A DNA stretch of 64,000 bases from Bacillota bacterium (GCA_029974635.1 JARKQY010000044.1:62001-126000), one strand, 5' to 3'; positions 45,102 through 54,434 are shown, counted from the stretch's first letter. Translations and numbers: made by a program. Notes: a model not told the origin generated them from the letters alone.

Positions 45102-45923
45102 ATGCGTTTAACAGTCCTGGTTGATAATCAAGCCGCCCGAAATCTCCGCGCCGAATGGGGATTAAGTATTTTCATCGAAGCGGATAACCACAGGATTCTT
45201 TTTGACGTAGGGGCTTCCGATTTATTTCTCGCGAATGCCGCCCGTTTAAAAATCAATTTCTTGGAATTGGATTACCTGGTCCTATCTCATGGTCATTGGG
45301 ATCATACCTGGGGTTTGGAGGGATTACTAAAGTTATATCTAACGCCAGGATTGCCTCTAGAACGACGGCCTACCCTCATTGCTCATCCCTTGGCATTGCT
45401 GCCGAAATTTCGGAATAACGGAACCGGATACGGCTCTTTAGTGCATGAGTCAATTTTAGAGCGCCACTTTCAAAACAACCTTTGCAAAGAGCCTCTCTGG
45501 TTAACCGATCATCTCGTTTATCTCGGTGAGATTGAAAGGAAAATCGAGCGAGAACAGGTTATGGGAAAAACCATTATTTCCGGCGTCTTGACCGATGATT
45601 ATTTATGGGATGACACCGCGCTGGTCTATAAACACCGGCAAGGTTTGGTGATTATTACCGGCTGTTCTCATTCGGGAATCTGTAATATCGTCAGCCAGGC
45701 GCAAAAAATCTGCCGGGAGGAACGAGTGCTTGATATCGTCGGCGGCTTTCATTTATTAAACCAGGACCCCGGACGCCTGCAAGAAACCGTCTTTTTCTTT
45801 AAAAATTTAAATCCCGGACAATTACACCCCGGTCATTGCACTGATTTAGATTCAAAAGCAGCCTTAAGACAAGTCGCCATGGTAAAGGAATTGGCCACTG
45901 GCTTGCAATTGAACTACGATTAA
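45102..45923 (+). CDS. Metallo-beta-lactamase-fold hydrolase
   Basis: 273 residues. The metal motif is SHGHWDHTWGL (about 66-76), with later ligands in GCSHSGICN and GGFHLL. It belongs to the branch annotated as 7,8-dihydropterin-6-methyl-4-(beta-D-ribofuranosyl)-aminobenzene-5'-phosphate synthase-like proteins. GGGAGG precedes the ATG. It is convergent with mrp. In this context a pterin or cofactor role is possible but not shown. Confidence 0.83.
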   Translation: MRLTVLVDNQAARNLRAEWGLSIFIEADNHRILFDVGASDLFLANAARLKINFLELDYLVLSHGHWDHTWGLEGLLKLYLTPGLPLERRPTLIAHPLALLPKFRNNGTGYGSLVHESILERHFQNNLCKEPLWLTDHLVYLGEIERKIEREQVMGKTIISGVLTDDYLWDDTALVYKHRQGLVIITGCSHSGICNIVSQAQKICREERVLDIVGGFHLLNQDPGRLQETVFFFKNLNPGQLHPGHCTDLDSKAALRQVAMVKELATGLQLNYD

Positions 45924-45927
45924 ATTC

Positions 45928-46725
45928 TTACCCGTTAATCTTCCTTAATAAATTTGCGACTACTCCCTCGAAAAAACCGCCGCCGATCAAATCGACCGTC
46001 TCAATCTTCCCTTCGTCGCTTAACTCAGCCACTTCAGGCATAATGGGTAATTTTCCTAATATTGGAATGCCGGATTCCCTGGAAACATCTTCAATCCGGC
46101 TTTTGCCGAATATTTCGGTCTTCTTCCTGCATTCGGGGCACTCAAAATAGCTCATGTTTTCGATCAAACCCCAAATCGGAGTGCGCATCATTTCCGCCAT
46201 ATGAATCGCTTTTTTGACAATTAACGCGACCAGTTCCTGGGGTGAAGAAACCACGATCAGTCCATCGATTGGCAATGACTGCATTACGGTCAACGGCACA
46301 TCGCCGGTTCCAGGCGGCAGATCAACTACTAAAAAATCCAAATCGCCCCAATCAACTTGCTCATAGAATTGTTTTACCGTTCCGGCGAGCAACGGTCCCC
46401 GCCAGATCACCGGGTCATCTTCCTTTTCCAGCAGTAAATTGATGGAGATGATTTTTACTCCTTGAACCGATTCCCGGGGCAGAATGGTTTCGCCAATCAC
46501 CTCAGCCCGACCCTTGATTCCAAACACTTTGGGAATGCTGGGACCGGTGATATCGGCATCCAAAACTCCCACCTGATATCCCTTGCGGCTCAATCCCACC
46601 GCCAGTAGCGCTGTAACGGAAGATTTTCCAACCCCGCCTTTGCCGCTCATTACTGCAATTGTGTGCGTAATTGCACCATAAGGGTTTTGGAGCTTTTCAA
46701 AAATGTTGTTTGAATTTTCAGCCAT
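45928..46725 (-). CDS. Mrp/NBP35-type Fe-S cluster carrier ATPase
   Basis: 265 residues. The P-loop MSGKGGVGKSS has the deviant Walker A, PPGTGD is the switch, and CPEC (about 200) holds the bridging cluster cysteines. Such dimers carry 4Fe-4S clusters to target apoproteins. It lies downstream of a CoA-binding-domain gene and near two MinD-ferredoxin ATPases and NifX-like proteins, a cluster known for cofactor assembly. Confidence 0.92.
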   Translation of the reverse strand: MAENSNNIFEKLQNPYGAITHTIAVMSGKGGVGKSSVTALLAVGLSRKGYQVGVLDADITGPSIPKVFGIKGRAEVIGETILPRESVQGVKIISINLLLEKEDDPVIWRGPLLAGTVKQFYEQVDWGDLDFLVVDLPPGTGDVPLTVMQSLPIDGLIVVSSPQELVALIVKKAIHMAEMMRTPIWGLIENMSYFECPECRKKTEIFGKSRIEDVSRESGIPILGKLPIMPEVAELSDEGKIETVDLIGGGFFEGVVANLLRKING

Positions 46726-46804
46726 CCGGATCGACCTTTCTATAATTTAATGAAGTGAAGCAACCTGTTTTTTCATACTACCGCTCGAACCTCATGCCCA
46801 AAGA

Positions 46805-47167
46805 TTAAAGCACGCAGGCATGTACCGCAACTAAACCTTTGTTATTTATTAATTCCAGTAATTCGTCATCATAAGTGCCCGGTTGGAGCCAGATATTCTT
46901 GATCCCCAATTCCGCGGCTTCTTCAATTATCGCTTTACCGCGTTTTGGCGAAACCACCATATTAATAACCTCCGGTTTTCGGGGGAGCGAGCGTAAATCC
47001 TGATAGCAACGATCCCCTTCAACCTGTTCATACTTCGGGTTAACCGGATAAACTTCATAACCCCTGGATTTAAGTTTTTTGTAAATTATATTTCCATATT
47101 TATTGGGGTCATCATTGGCGCCGACTACGGCCCATATTTTTTTCGCCAGCATCTCTTCAAGCATCAT
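46805..47167 (-). CDS. CoA-binding (YccU-like) domain protein
   Basis: 120 residues. A Rossmann CoA-binding domain with VVGANDDPNKYGNIIYKKL, YPVNPKYEQ and NIWLQPGTYDD. Of the succinyl-CoA-synthetase-alpha-like family of small proteins without known enzyme function. Probably in one transcript with mrp. Confidence 0.85.
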   Translation of the reverse strand: MMLEEMLAKKIWAVVGANDDPNKYGNIIYKKLKSRGYEVYPVNPKYEQVEGDRCYQDLRSLPRKPEVINMVVSPKRGKAIIEEAAELGIKNIWLQPGTYDDELLELINNKGLVAVHACVL

Positions 47168-47294
47168 AGATGGATAACCCTTCTCTCCTTCTTTATCTCA
47201 TCAGCATTATTTTTACCGGAAATAGTTTTTTGATAAGAATCGGAACCAACATTCCGTAATACTTGATTCCTAGGTTCGAACAATTTATTCATTC

Positions 47295-48158
47295 TCACTC
47301 CTCACGTCCTACTTCCCATTCAAGTTTCTTCCAGAGGTTTTCGATCTCCATCGCAAACCGGCGGTTCCCGGCTTCCAGCGGCGTCTTGAACTCCTGCAAC
47401 GCTTTCATGACCGCCGGATCATACGGGATTTTGCCGATAACGAGAAAACCGTTGTTGTTGCAGAAGTTTTCAATCTCCGCCGTGATTTCGGGGTTTAAAT
47501 CAAACTTATTGATGCATACCAAACCGGGAATCCCAAAATGCCGGGCCACTCCCAGAACCCGCTCCAGATCGCTCAAACCAGACTTGGTCGGTTCGGCGAC
47601 GGCAACTACGGCGCTGGCCCCGGTGATGGAAGCGATCACCACGCAACCGATGCCCGGTGAACCATCAATCAGTACCCATTTTTCATCTTTTTGAAATTGG
47701 TCCAGCTTCTTACGAACCTCGGTGACCAGTTTGCCGGAACCTTCCGCGCCGATATCCAACAAGGCATGGGCAAAAGTCCCTCTTTCGGTTTGAGCCACAT
47801 ATGTCTGCCCGGTCTTTACGGTTTCCAGGCGGATCGCCCCCGCCGGACAGACAAGCGTACAAGCCCCGCAACCCTCGCAATGCATCGGGATGATTTCGAA
47901 AATATCGTTAACCGCGTTAAAACGGCATACTTCTTTACACCGGCCACATTTTACACACATACCGGGGTCGATTACCGCCTCCCTAGCGCCATGGTAATCC
48001 TCCATCACTAAAACCTGATGATCCAATAGAATATGGAGATTAGGAGCGTCCACATCACAGTCGGCCAGCATCTTCTCTTGGACCAGTAAACTTAAGGAGG
48101 CCACCAGGGTGCTTTTACCGGTTCCACCTTTACCGCTGACAAATGATATCTGTTTCAT
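47295..48158 (-). CDS. MinD-superfamily ATPase with inserted ferredoxin domain (1)
   Basis: 287 residues. Deviant Walker A SGKGGTGKST, an inserted 2x4Fe-4S domain (about 66-105) with CVKCGRCKEVC and CEGCGACTLVC, then DGSPGIGCVV as switch II. Always found as a tandem pair with NifX-like proteins; linked to maturation or electron-driven cluster transfer. It overlaps the second copy by four bases. Confidence 0.9.
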   Translation of the reverse strand: MKQISFVSGKGGTGKSTLVASLSLLVQEKMLADCDVDAPNLHILLDHQVLVMEDYHGAREAVIDPGMCVKCGRCKEVCRFNAVNDIFEIIPMHCEGCGACTLVCPAGAIRLETVKTGQTYVAQTERGTFAHALLDIGAEGSGKLVTEVRKKLDQFQKDEKWVLIDGSPGIGCVVIASITGASAVVAVAEPTKSGLSDLERVLGVARHFGIPGLVCINKFDLNPEITAEIENFCNNNGFLVIGKIPYDPAVMKALQEFKTPLEAGNRRFAMEIENLWKKLEWEVGREE

Positions 48159-48985
48159 TTTTTGACGCTCCTTTCCACCTGGGAGTAAACCTCCTGTAAC
48201 CGGCTAATCCATGCCGGGTCAGCTTGGACCGGTAAGATGCCTCGAGAGTAGTTCTCCGCAATTTCCCGGGAAAAGGGGGTCTCCAACAGGACTTCGATGC
48301 CATTTTCTTGACAAAACTCCTGAATCATCTGCTGATTGTTCATTGCTTTATTAATGATCACTCCACCAGGAAGCTTCATCTTTTTAACCAGCGCGACGGC
48401 GATTTTTAAATCATGCAGTCCGAAAGGCGTCGGCTCCGTCACCAGGATACAGTAATCACAACCGCCAATCGCCTGGACTACCGAACAGGAAGCCCCCGGC
48501 GGGCAATCCAGTATCACCGGCAGACCATTTTGCACCCGCCGCTTTAATTCCCGGATAATCGGAATACTAACGGGTTCTCCGATATTCAAGCGGCCATGCA
48601 GAAAAGATCCTCTAGCGTCGGCTTCCACTACGCCAATTACCCGATCGGCTTCATGAATCGCTCCGGTCGGACAGGATAACTGACAAGCCCCGCAATGGTG
48701 GCAAATCTCCGCAAAGAGCAATGCTTTGTCTTTAATTACCGCCAGGGCGTGAAATTGACAGGCCCTGGCGCAATTACCGCATCCGTTACACTTTGCCGGA
48801 TCGACCTCGGGCACCGGCACTTTGACTTCATAGCGCTCTTGCAATTCCGGTTTTAAAAAGATCGCTCCATTGGGCTCCTCGACATCGCAGTCGATATATT
48901 GGCAGGAATCCAGAGCCAAAGCCAGGCTGGCGGAGACGGTCGTTTTTCCGGTCCCCCCTTTGCCGCTTAAGACGGCGAGTCTCAT
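48155..48985 (-). CDS. MinD-superfamily ATPase with inserted ferredoxin domain (2)
   Basis: 276 residues. SGKGGTGKTT, CNGCGNCARAC and CHHCGACQLSC ferredoxin clusters, and DCPPGASCSV. Second member of the tandem pair; the two probably form a heterodimer. Preceded in the operon by the NifX-like gene at 48982, overlapping by four bases. Confidence 0.9.
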   Translation of the reverse strand: MRLAVLSGKGGTGKTTVSASLALALDSCQYIDCDVEEPNGAIFLKPELQERYEVKVPVPEVDPAKCNGCGNCARACQFHALAVIKDKALLFAEICHHCGACQLSCPTGAIHEADRVIGVVEADARGSFLHGRLNIGEPVSIPIIRELKRRVQNGLPVILDCPPGASCSVVQAIGGCDYCILVTEPTPFGLHDLKIAVALVKKMKLPGGVIINKAMNNQQMIQEFCQENGIEVLLETPFSREIAENYSRGILPVQADPAWISRLQEVYSQVERSVKK

Positions 48986-49350
48986 TTTGGGCCTCCCATT
49001 CCGAAATGAGACGGCACTGTATCTTCAATCTTCTCCAGCGCTCCCTTTTTAAACGCTTCCAGGTTTTTTCGGACCGGGTCCGGCGTACCCCGGTAAACGG
49101 GAATTTCCGCCGCCTTTAAGACACTCATGGCGTTAGGTCCCACATTACCGGTAATCACCGCCCCGACTCCCTGGTCCACCATCGTCTGGGCCGCAGTGAT
49201 ACCCGCCCCTCCGGCTGACGCCGCTTGGTTGTCAATCGCTTTAATCTGCATCGTCTCCGGATCGGCGATTAAAAAATAGGCCGCCCTGCCAAAACGCTGG
49301 TCCATTATATTTTCCAACGTGTTTCCAGTTGCTGAAACGGCGACTTTCAT
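48982..49350 (-). CDS. NifX-like cofactor-binding protein
   Basis: About 122 residues beginning MKVAVSATGNTLENIMDQRFGRAAYF; GGAGITAAQTMVDQGVGAVITG is the family core. The ATG at 49350 has GAGAGGA ahead; a TTG two codons earlier is possible. Part of the DUF5320-NifX-MinD-MinD operon. Confidence 0.88.
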   Translation of the reverse strand: MKVAVSATGNTLENIMDQRFGRAAYFLIADPETMQIKAIDNQAASAGGAGITAAQTMVDQGVGAVITGNVGPNAMSVLKAAEIPVYRGTPDPVRKNLEAFKKGALEKIEDTVPSHFGMGGPK

Positions 49351-49364
49351 CGTCAACGTCCTCT

Positions 49365-49730
49365 CTACTCTTCACTCTTTTGCAGTTCATTCAAACGTTC
49401 CTTGGCACTTCTCAGCGACTGCTCCATCATCTCGATCTGATGGCTAAGCATCCGCGTCTCCGTTGCCGGATCAAGGCCATCTGTAGGATAAAATCCCTGA
49501 TAATCCGACATGGGATGTACAGCCGCCGCAAATCCCGGAAAGCGAGCCCAACCCGGAATTCCGGTAGCCCAAAATCCCCGGCGCAATCCACGACCGCCAC
49601 CCCGGCCCAAGCCGCATCTAAAAGCGGCATTCATAAAACCCGGCGCTGAATATCCGCCGCAGTATCCAGCAGCCCGTCCGGTCATTGATCCTAACCCGTT
49701 TGGTCCGGTACCATCTCCTCTTGGCATCAT
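49365..49730 (-). CDS. DUF5320 glycine/methionine-rich protein
   Basis: 121 residues. The start MPRGDGTGPNGLGSMTGRAA is the DUF5320 hallmark, followed by a Gly/Arg-rich middle and a C-terminal coiled coil (about 90-120, MLSHQIEMMEQSLRSAKERL). The ATG at 49730 follows GGGAGG. Family members always accompany NifX-like and MinD-ferredoxin genes; molecular role unknown. Confidence 0.85.
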   Translation of the reverse strand: MMPRGDGTGPNGLGSMTGRAAGYCGGYSAPGFMNAAFRCGLGRGGGRGLRRGFWATGIPGWARFPGFAAAVHPMSDYQGFYPTDGLDPATETRMLSHQIEMMEQSLRSAKERLNELQKSEE

Positions 49731-49753
49731 TCTCACCTCCCGTTTATTTTTAT

Positions 49754-49810
49754 GGGCATATGCTAATATCTTTCAAAAATTATTATATAGTCATTTCGGG
49801 CATATGTCAA
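49754..49810 (-). promoter_or_regulatory. Promoter with two GGGCATATG boxes (DUF5320 operon)
   Basis: Minus strand TTGACA (49810-49805), 17-base spacer, TATAAT (49787-49782). One CGGGCATATG lies inside the spacer (49797-49806) and one GGGCATATGCTA after the -10 (49754-49765). Confidence 0.72.
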
Positions 49811-50305
49811 TAATTATTAAAAATCGACCCAGAATTTCAATCGCGGTGTTTACCGAGACTGAAAACCGGATTTATCGTTTGGATTTGGAATCGTATTTGG
49901 CAGGGATCATTGCGGCGGAAATGCCGGCCGGTTTGAATTGGAAGCCTTAAAAACTCAGGCGGTAGCACCCGTACCATTGCGGTATGCCGTTTGAAATGCT
50001 TCGACGGCAATTCCCGGTACTCAAGCAGAACGAATTTATCGGATAATCCGTATCAAAACCAGGCATGGGTTTCGGAAAGCAGTTTACGAAAGCGCTGGGG
50101 AGCTGATTATGAAAAATACTATGCCAAAATAACAAGAGCCGTCGTGGAAACTTCCGGGATCATTATGCTTTTTCACGATCAATTGGTTGATGCGGTCTTC
50201 CATTCTACTTGCGGGGGTGAGACCTCGGCCGCCAAAGTGGTTTGGGGTTATGGGATTCCTTATTACCAGAGGATTCGTTTTGGACGAATAAAGCAAAACA
50301 TATAG
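49803..50305 (+). pseudogene. SpoIID-like amidase-enhancer pseudogene
   Basis: The first 48 codons read as SpoIID (LDLESYLAGIIAAEMPAG). The frame then breaks near 49946: ALKTQAVA is in another frame, as is VCRLKCFDGNSRYSS. From there the frame continues to FHSTCGGETSAAKVVWG, the SpoIID CGG motif region. At least two frameshifts and a truncated end show decay. SpoIID proteins trim peptidoglycan during engulfment, which hints at a spore-forming ancestry. Confidence 0.75.
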
Positions 50306-50351
50306 TTCCTGGCAGTTTTAGAGAATATTCTCTTAAAGTGTCCAATTCGGA

Positions 50352-50885
50352 TCAGATTTCAATCCAAAATTCCCAGGCGCAATAATACTCTTCCGGGTGT
50401 TCATCCGGCGGGCATGCGATACACCGGGTCTTGATCCGGGGATCGATAGCCCGGGCGAAGCCGGAGTACTCCACCAAACCCACTGATTTGCAGGGGAAAT
50501 CAGACAGGTTCTTTCTTTTACGGGCCGATTGAACGCGGCAATCGTTCATCCTGAAGATGATTTTGTTGGCGTCAACATCGATAATCTCCTGCTCATTCAA
50601 AAAAGCATACAGTCTGAATCCGAGCGCTTCTTTCAGGACCGGAATGCCGCCGTTCTCCGGCAGTTGGAAAAGCTTCTTAATCCGTTCGGCCTCTAAAGCC
50701 GTAAACTTCTCCCAGGCGGCGGCATCCATTTTAATGGCCGTATCCATTCCGTATTCTTTTTCAACCGCCTGGAACCAGAGCCCGTCATGGGCGAGCCATC
50801 GTTTCGCCATGTCTTCAAGCAATATCCGACAACTTTCCGGATTCTCAAGTTTTGAGAGCAGTTTACGGTGTTGTTGTTTTGCCAT
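50352..50885 (-). CDS. DUF6125-family protein
   Basis: 177 residues. LLEDMAKRWLAHDGLWFQAVE is the family start, with cysteines in NDCRVQSA, FPCKSVG and TRCIACPPDEHPEEYYCAW that may bind a metal. Found scattered in anaerobes; no known function. It is downstream of the broken DtxR-like gene and probably shares its promoter. Confidence 0.75.
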   Translation of the reverse strand: MAKQQHRKLLSKLENPESCRILLEDMAKRWLAHDGLWFQAVEKEYGMDTAIKMDAAAWEKFTALEAERIKKLFQLPENGGIPVLKEALGFRLYAFLNEQEIIDVDANKIIFRMNDCRVQSARKRKNLSDFPCKSVGLVEYSGFARAIDPRIKTRCIACPPDEHPEEYYCAWEFWIEI

Positions 50886-50908
50886 AACATTCCTTCCCTT
50901 CTTGATAA

Positions 50909-51308
50909 TTATAGCGAATCAGTCAACGAAGCCAAAAATTCACCTAGATGCTCCATGGTAGCTGGACTGATATAATGTTCGATACTACAAGCGTCTCGAT
51001 GGGCAATTTGCGGGTCTACCCCTAAAACTTCATTAAAAAAACATTGTAAAAGCCGGTGCCGCTCTCTGATTCGAGTCGCTTCCCCGGTTCCCAAAGCGGT
51101 TAATTCCAGTGGCCCATAGCGATCATGGATTAACAATTTCTTCTCCGCCAGCTTGGTTATAGCCTGATTTACGCTGGACTTGGCCACTTGCAGCCTTTGG
51201 GCCAAATCGGTGACCCGGATAATATCATTTTCTTCTTTAGGTGTAAAATAGCTTCCAAATAATCTTCCAGTGACGGGGATATTGCATTTTTCAAAAATCT
51301 CATCCTCA
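50909..51308 (-). pseudogene. DtxR/MntR-family regulator with a frameshift
   Basis: From about 51308 the frame reads SPSLEDYLEAILHLK, the DtxR N-terminus; near 51248 one base is missing, and the next frame continues ENDIIRVTDLAQRLQVAKSS to the end at 50909 (HYISPATMEHLGEFL). Together they give a normal MntR/IdeR-type winged helix and dimer domain with His/Glu/Asp/Cys metal ligands (DACSIEHY). The break sits in an A-rich run, so a sequencing slip is possible. Confidence 0.75.
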
Positions 51309-51370
51309 CTGCTATTAATCTGAGCTAGCCTTCAATGATTCGGCAATTTTTTTACGTTTGATTTTATTTT

Positions 51371-51419
51371 GGGCATATGCTATTATATTCATACTAATAT
51401 GGTCACGAGCATATGTCAA
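51371..51419 (-). promoter_or_regulatory. Promoter with GGGCATATGC boxes (DtxR-like gene)
   Basis: Minus strand TTGACA (51419-51414), 17-base spacer, TAGTAT (51396-51391), GGGCATATGCTA at 51371-51382 and a second GAGCATATG in the spacer. Same design as 49754-49810. Confidence 0.68.
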
Positions 51420-51470
51420 TCATAATTTGTTATTGCTCATTTTTGAACATTTGAGAAAGAAGATGATCAC

Positions 51471-52436
51471 TTGACGATACTGGAGGTTAAAAAGCTCACC
51501 AAAAGTTACGGGAAGTTTACCGCCGTCGACAGTGTGGATTTCACCATTGAACAAGGGGAAATTTTCGGATTTTTAGGTCCGAACGGCGCTGGCAAAACCT
51601 CAACCATCAATATGCTTACCGGGTTGTCCCGTCCAACGTCCGGAGCAATCACCTTATCCGGCGTGGACTGCGTTAAAAACATCAAGCAGGCGCAGCGGCG
51701 GATCGGCATCGTACCGGATGAGAGCAACCTGTATGAAGAGATGAACGGCTTTGAAAATCTCTCCTTTTGCGCGTCCCTTTACGGAATGGCAAAGGCGAAA
51801 CGAGAGCGGCGGGCGGGCGAGTTATTGGAAGAGTTCGGGCTGGACGGTACGGGGAAAAAGCCGTTTAAGGCTTATTCAAAAGGGATGAAAAGAAAACTGA
51901 CCATCGCCGCCGGGATGATTCATGACCCGGAGATCCTCTTCCTGGATGAACCGACCACCGGAATTGATGTGGAGAACGCCAGACAGATCCGGAAGCTGAT
52001 TTCAACCTTAAACGCCAACGGAACGACGATCTTCCTGACCACTCATTACATCGAAGAAGCCGAAAGGCTTTGCCACCGGATCGGGTTTATCGTCGGCGGC
52101 AAGATTGTCAAAATTGGAACGATCGCCGAATTGATGTCCGAAGCCCAACGGGAAAATATCGTACAGTTTGCTCTGGAAAACGAGGTGTCCTCCCTTAAGG
52201 AAACTCTCAGCAACGAATTTCCCGGCTTTACGATTGATGTCCTTGACAACGCCGGCGTTAAAATCCATTCGCCTGAAACGGTCAACCTCATGCCGTTTAT
52301 GAAATTCTTTGATCAACATCGGATCACGGTGCATGAAGCCAAAATTATCCGGCCTTCCTTAGAGGAAGTATTCGTGAAAGTCACCGGGATCGGCATGGAT
52401 AAGCTGAAAAAAGAGAAGGAGGGTGGCAAGCGATGA
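51471..52436 (+). CDS. ABC-2-type exporter ATPase
   Basis: 321 residues from a TTG. Walker A GPNGAGKTS, signature YSKGMKRK (the degenerate form usual in ABC-2 exporters) and Walker B ILFLDEPTTGID, followed by a DUF4162-type C-terminal domain. Partner of the membrane gene at 52433. Likely exports a drug, peptide or lipid; substrate unknown. Confidence 0.9.
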   Translation: MTILEVKKLTKSYGKFTAVDSVDFTIEQGEIFGFLGPNGAGKTSTINMLTGLSRPTSGAITLSGVDCVKNIKQAQRRIGIVPDESNLYEEMNGFENLSFCASLYGMAKAKRERRAGELLEEFGLDGTGKKPFKAYSKGMKRKLTIAAGMIHDPEILFLDEPTTGIDVENARQIRKLISTLNANGTTIFLTTHYIEEAERLCHRIGFIVGGKIVKIGTIAELMSEAQRENIVQFALENEVSSLKETLSNEFPGFTIDVLDNAGVKIHSPETVNLMPFMKFFDQHRITVHEAKIIRPSLEEVFVKVTGIGMDKLKKEKEGGKR

Positions 52437-53167
52437 ACTCTAGCATTGCCTTTTGGAACATTTTTCATAAAGACTTGAGAAACTACTATTTCAAACCGCC
52501 CAACATCAGTTGGGGCATTATCTTTCCCATTGCCTGGGCTCTCATGTTCTTTTTACGCTCTCGAAATACCTTGGATATCCGGGATCTTTTGCCTGGAGTG
52601 ATCGCCATGGCGGTCCTTTTCGGCACGACTTCCCTTCTTTCGGTAACCCTGAACTTTGAACGGAAAAGCCGTTCTTTTGAGCGCCTACTTTTAGCGCCTA
52701 TTGACTCAAACCTGTTAATGCTAGCTAAGACTATCGGAGCGATCGCTTTTGGCATCATCAACGCTTTTGTCCCAATCATTTTCGCTGCTTTTCTGGCCGA
52801 TCTTTCCGGCATCAATTGGTTAAATGTTTTAGGTAGCATTGTTTTGATCGCCGTCACCTCGACGTTTCTCGGCCTGTTTATTTCGGTAACCGCCCATGAA
52901 GTCTTTGAAGCCCAGACTTATTCTAATTTTTTCCGGTTTCCAATGCTCTTTTTATGCGGCTTATTTATACCTGTCAGCCAATTGCCTGTAGTTTTAAGGC
53001 CATTTTCTTATCTACTCCCGCTGACTTACGGTACGGATATTTTAAAAACCGCCATTCACGGGAACGGTTTGATACCGATCTGGATCAGCTTTTTAGTTCT
53101 CACTGGCTTTAGCCTAGCGCTCTTCTGGCTGAGTACCCGCAATATTAAAAAGAAGTGGATTTACTAA
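52433..53167 (+). CDS. ABC-2-type exporter permease
   Basis: 244 residues with six membrane segments and the ABC2_membrane signature LFLCGLFIPVSQLPVVLRPF. Starts in the ATPase stop (ATGA). A diverged copy of its last 25 residues is found at 54301-54380, see findings. Confidence 0.88.
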   Translation: MNSSIAFWNIFHKDLRNYYFKPPNISWGIIFPIAWALMFFLRSRNTLDIRDLLPGVIAMAVLFGTTSLLSVTLNFERKSRSFERLLLAPIDSNLLMLAKTIGAIAFGIINAFVPIIFAAFLADLSGINWLNVLGSIVLIAVTSTFLGLFISVTAHEVFEAQTYSNFFRFPMLFLCGLFIPVSQLPVVLRPFSYLLPLTYGTDILKTAIHGNGLIPIWISFLVLTGFSLALFWLSTRNIKKKWIY

Positions 53168-53395
53168 GTCAAATTACGCAAGCGGCGGAATAGAAGCGGG
53201 CCTCGCGGTAAAACTGACATTATTTTTTCCCGCATCATAAAGCTTTCCCAGAGGGATTTCCCGGTCGAGCATTCCGATAATCATTTTGCCGCCTGGTTTC
53301 ACAATCCGGCGAGCTTCCCGCAAAGCTATAACGGGATCGGCTAAAAAACAGATTACATTCACCAGCAAGACATAGAAAAAATAATCACACCCTCA
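53165..53395 (-). pseudogene. Fragment of a SAM-dependent methyltransferase
   Basis: NVICFLADPVIALREARRI and VKPGGKMIIGMLDREIPLG match the middle of the intact methyltransferase at 54435 (VICFFQNP...LKPGGRLVIGM). After that the frame slips; FYREARFYSAA continues in another frame. Both ends are missing. Confidence 0.75.
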
Positions 53396-53674
53396 TCTCT
53401 CATTTTATACATTTTTTTGTATCATCAGATACCGATTTGTGCCGTAGATTAAAATTGAATTTGTAAAAACAAACATCAATTCAAGAAGCTTATCCCAGAT
53501 AATTCAAAAATCGCGAAAATCGATAAACCGTATCCGGGCAGCATGAAATAAAAAGCTTTACAATTTTGATCTCTTATTACGGAAGTATTGTTCAAGCCGT
53601 AAAAACACCTTAAAAACAGCGGAAAAACGATTCCCTGGAATGTAATCGGAAATAGTCTAAAGGAGTGAAATTGC

Positions 53675-54301
53675 ATGTCAAAGGCTTTGCAGGTAACATC
53701 CCAAATAGTATTTTTGATCTTATTTATTATTCTGATATTTAGCGGCAAGGTGCATTTATGGATGGGCGTATTTCTCTCAAGCGTTATCCTTGCTCTTTTT
53801 TTCGGGCGTTTTTACTGCGGCTGGCTTTGCCCGATTAATACTGCTATGAAGTTAGTCGCTGCATTAAAAAACAAGTTGGCGCTAAAAAACCTTATACCCC
53901 CTTCATCTTTAACCAAACTTCCAATAAAATACGGTGTCTTGTTGCTTTTTATTTTAACATTCATCGTTGTTATGGTTACGGGTAAAAAACTGCCCATTCT
54001 CCCGGTATTATTTATCTGCGGCGTCATCCTGACCCTATTTTTCTCCGAAAGCTTATGGCACCGTTATCTTTGCCCATATGGAACCATATTAGCTCTGACA
54101 GGCTCAAAAACAAAATTATTTTTAAGGATAAATGCTGACAAGTGCATTCAATGCGGTATTTGCCAGAAGGTTTGTTCCGGGGATGCAGTCAATAAGCAGG
54201 ACACCTTTTCAATAGATAAAGGCTTATGCCTTTTATGCGACGAATGTCTGCGAAAATGCCCAAAAAAGGCTATTAAATATATTAGAGGAGTATGGGATTA
54301 G
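53675..54301 (+). CDS. Membrane 4Fe-4S protein, NapH/CcoG-like
   Basis: 208 residues with four to five membrane helices. CGWLCPINTA and CPYGTI are the NapH-type motifs, and a soluble 2x4Fe-4S domain follows (CIQCGICQKVC, CLLCDECLRKCP). Such proteins pass electrons from the quinone pool to periplasmic or cytoplasmic partners. AAAGGAG precedes the ATG. It sits between two halves of a duplicated permease-methyltransferase pair and has no obvious partner. Confidence 0.85.
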   Translation: MSKALQVTSQIVFLILFIILIFSGKVHLWMGVFLSSVILALFFGRFYCGWLCPINTAMKLVAALKNKLALKNLIPPSSLTKLPIKYGVLLLFILTFIVVMVTGKKLPILPVLFICGVILTLFFSESLWHRYLCPYGTILALTGSKTKLFLRINADKCIQCGICQKVCSGDAVNKQDTFSIDKGLCLLCDECLRKCPKKAIKYIRGVWD

Positions 54302-54380
54302 CTTTATAGCACTAATCGACCTTAGCCTGGCGCTTTTCTGGATGCGTACAACTAATATTAAGAAGAAATGGATTTACTAA
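54301..54380 (+). pseudogene. C-terminal remnant of a second ABC-2 permease
   Basis: Reads LSLALFWMRTTNIKKKWIY then stop, against FSLALFWLSTRNIKKKWIY at the end of the permease at 52433. Nothing upstream belongs to a permease. Confidence 0.7.
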
Positions 54381-54434
54381 ATTAAGGCAGGCGGCAGAGT
54401 TCTCCGCCGCTTCTTTAATTAAATTCAATAAAAG

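Noticed and set aside
45928..48985. Mrp or MinD-ferredoxin ATPases as the missing NifH
   Set aside because: They carry SGKGGxGKS loops like NifH but lack its two bridging-cluster cysteines in the right places; Mrp has a CxxC and the MinD proteins have an inserted ferredoxin domain.
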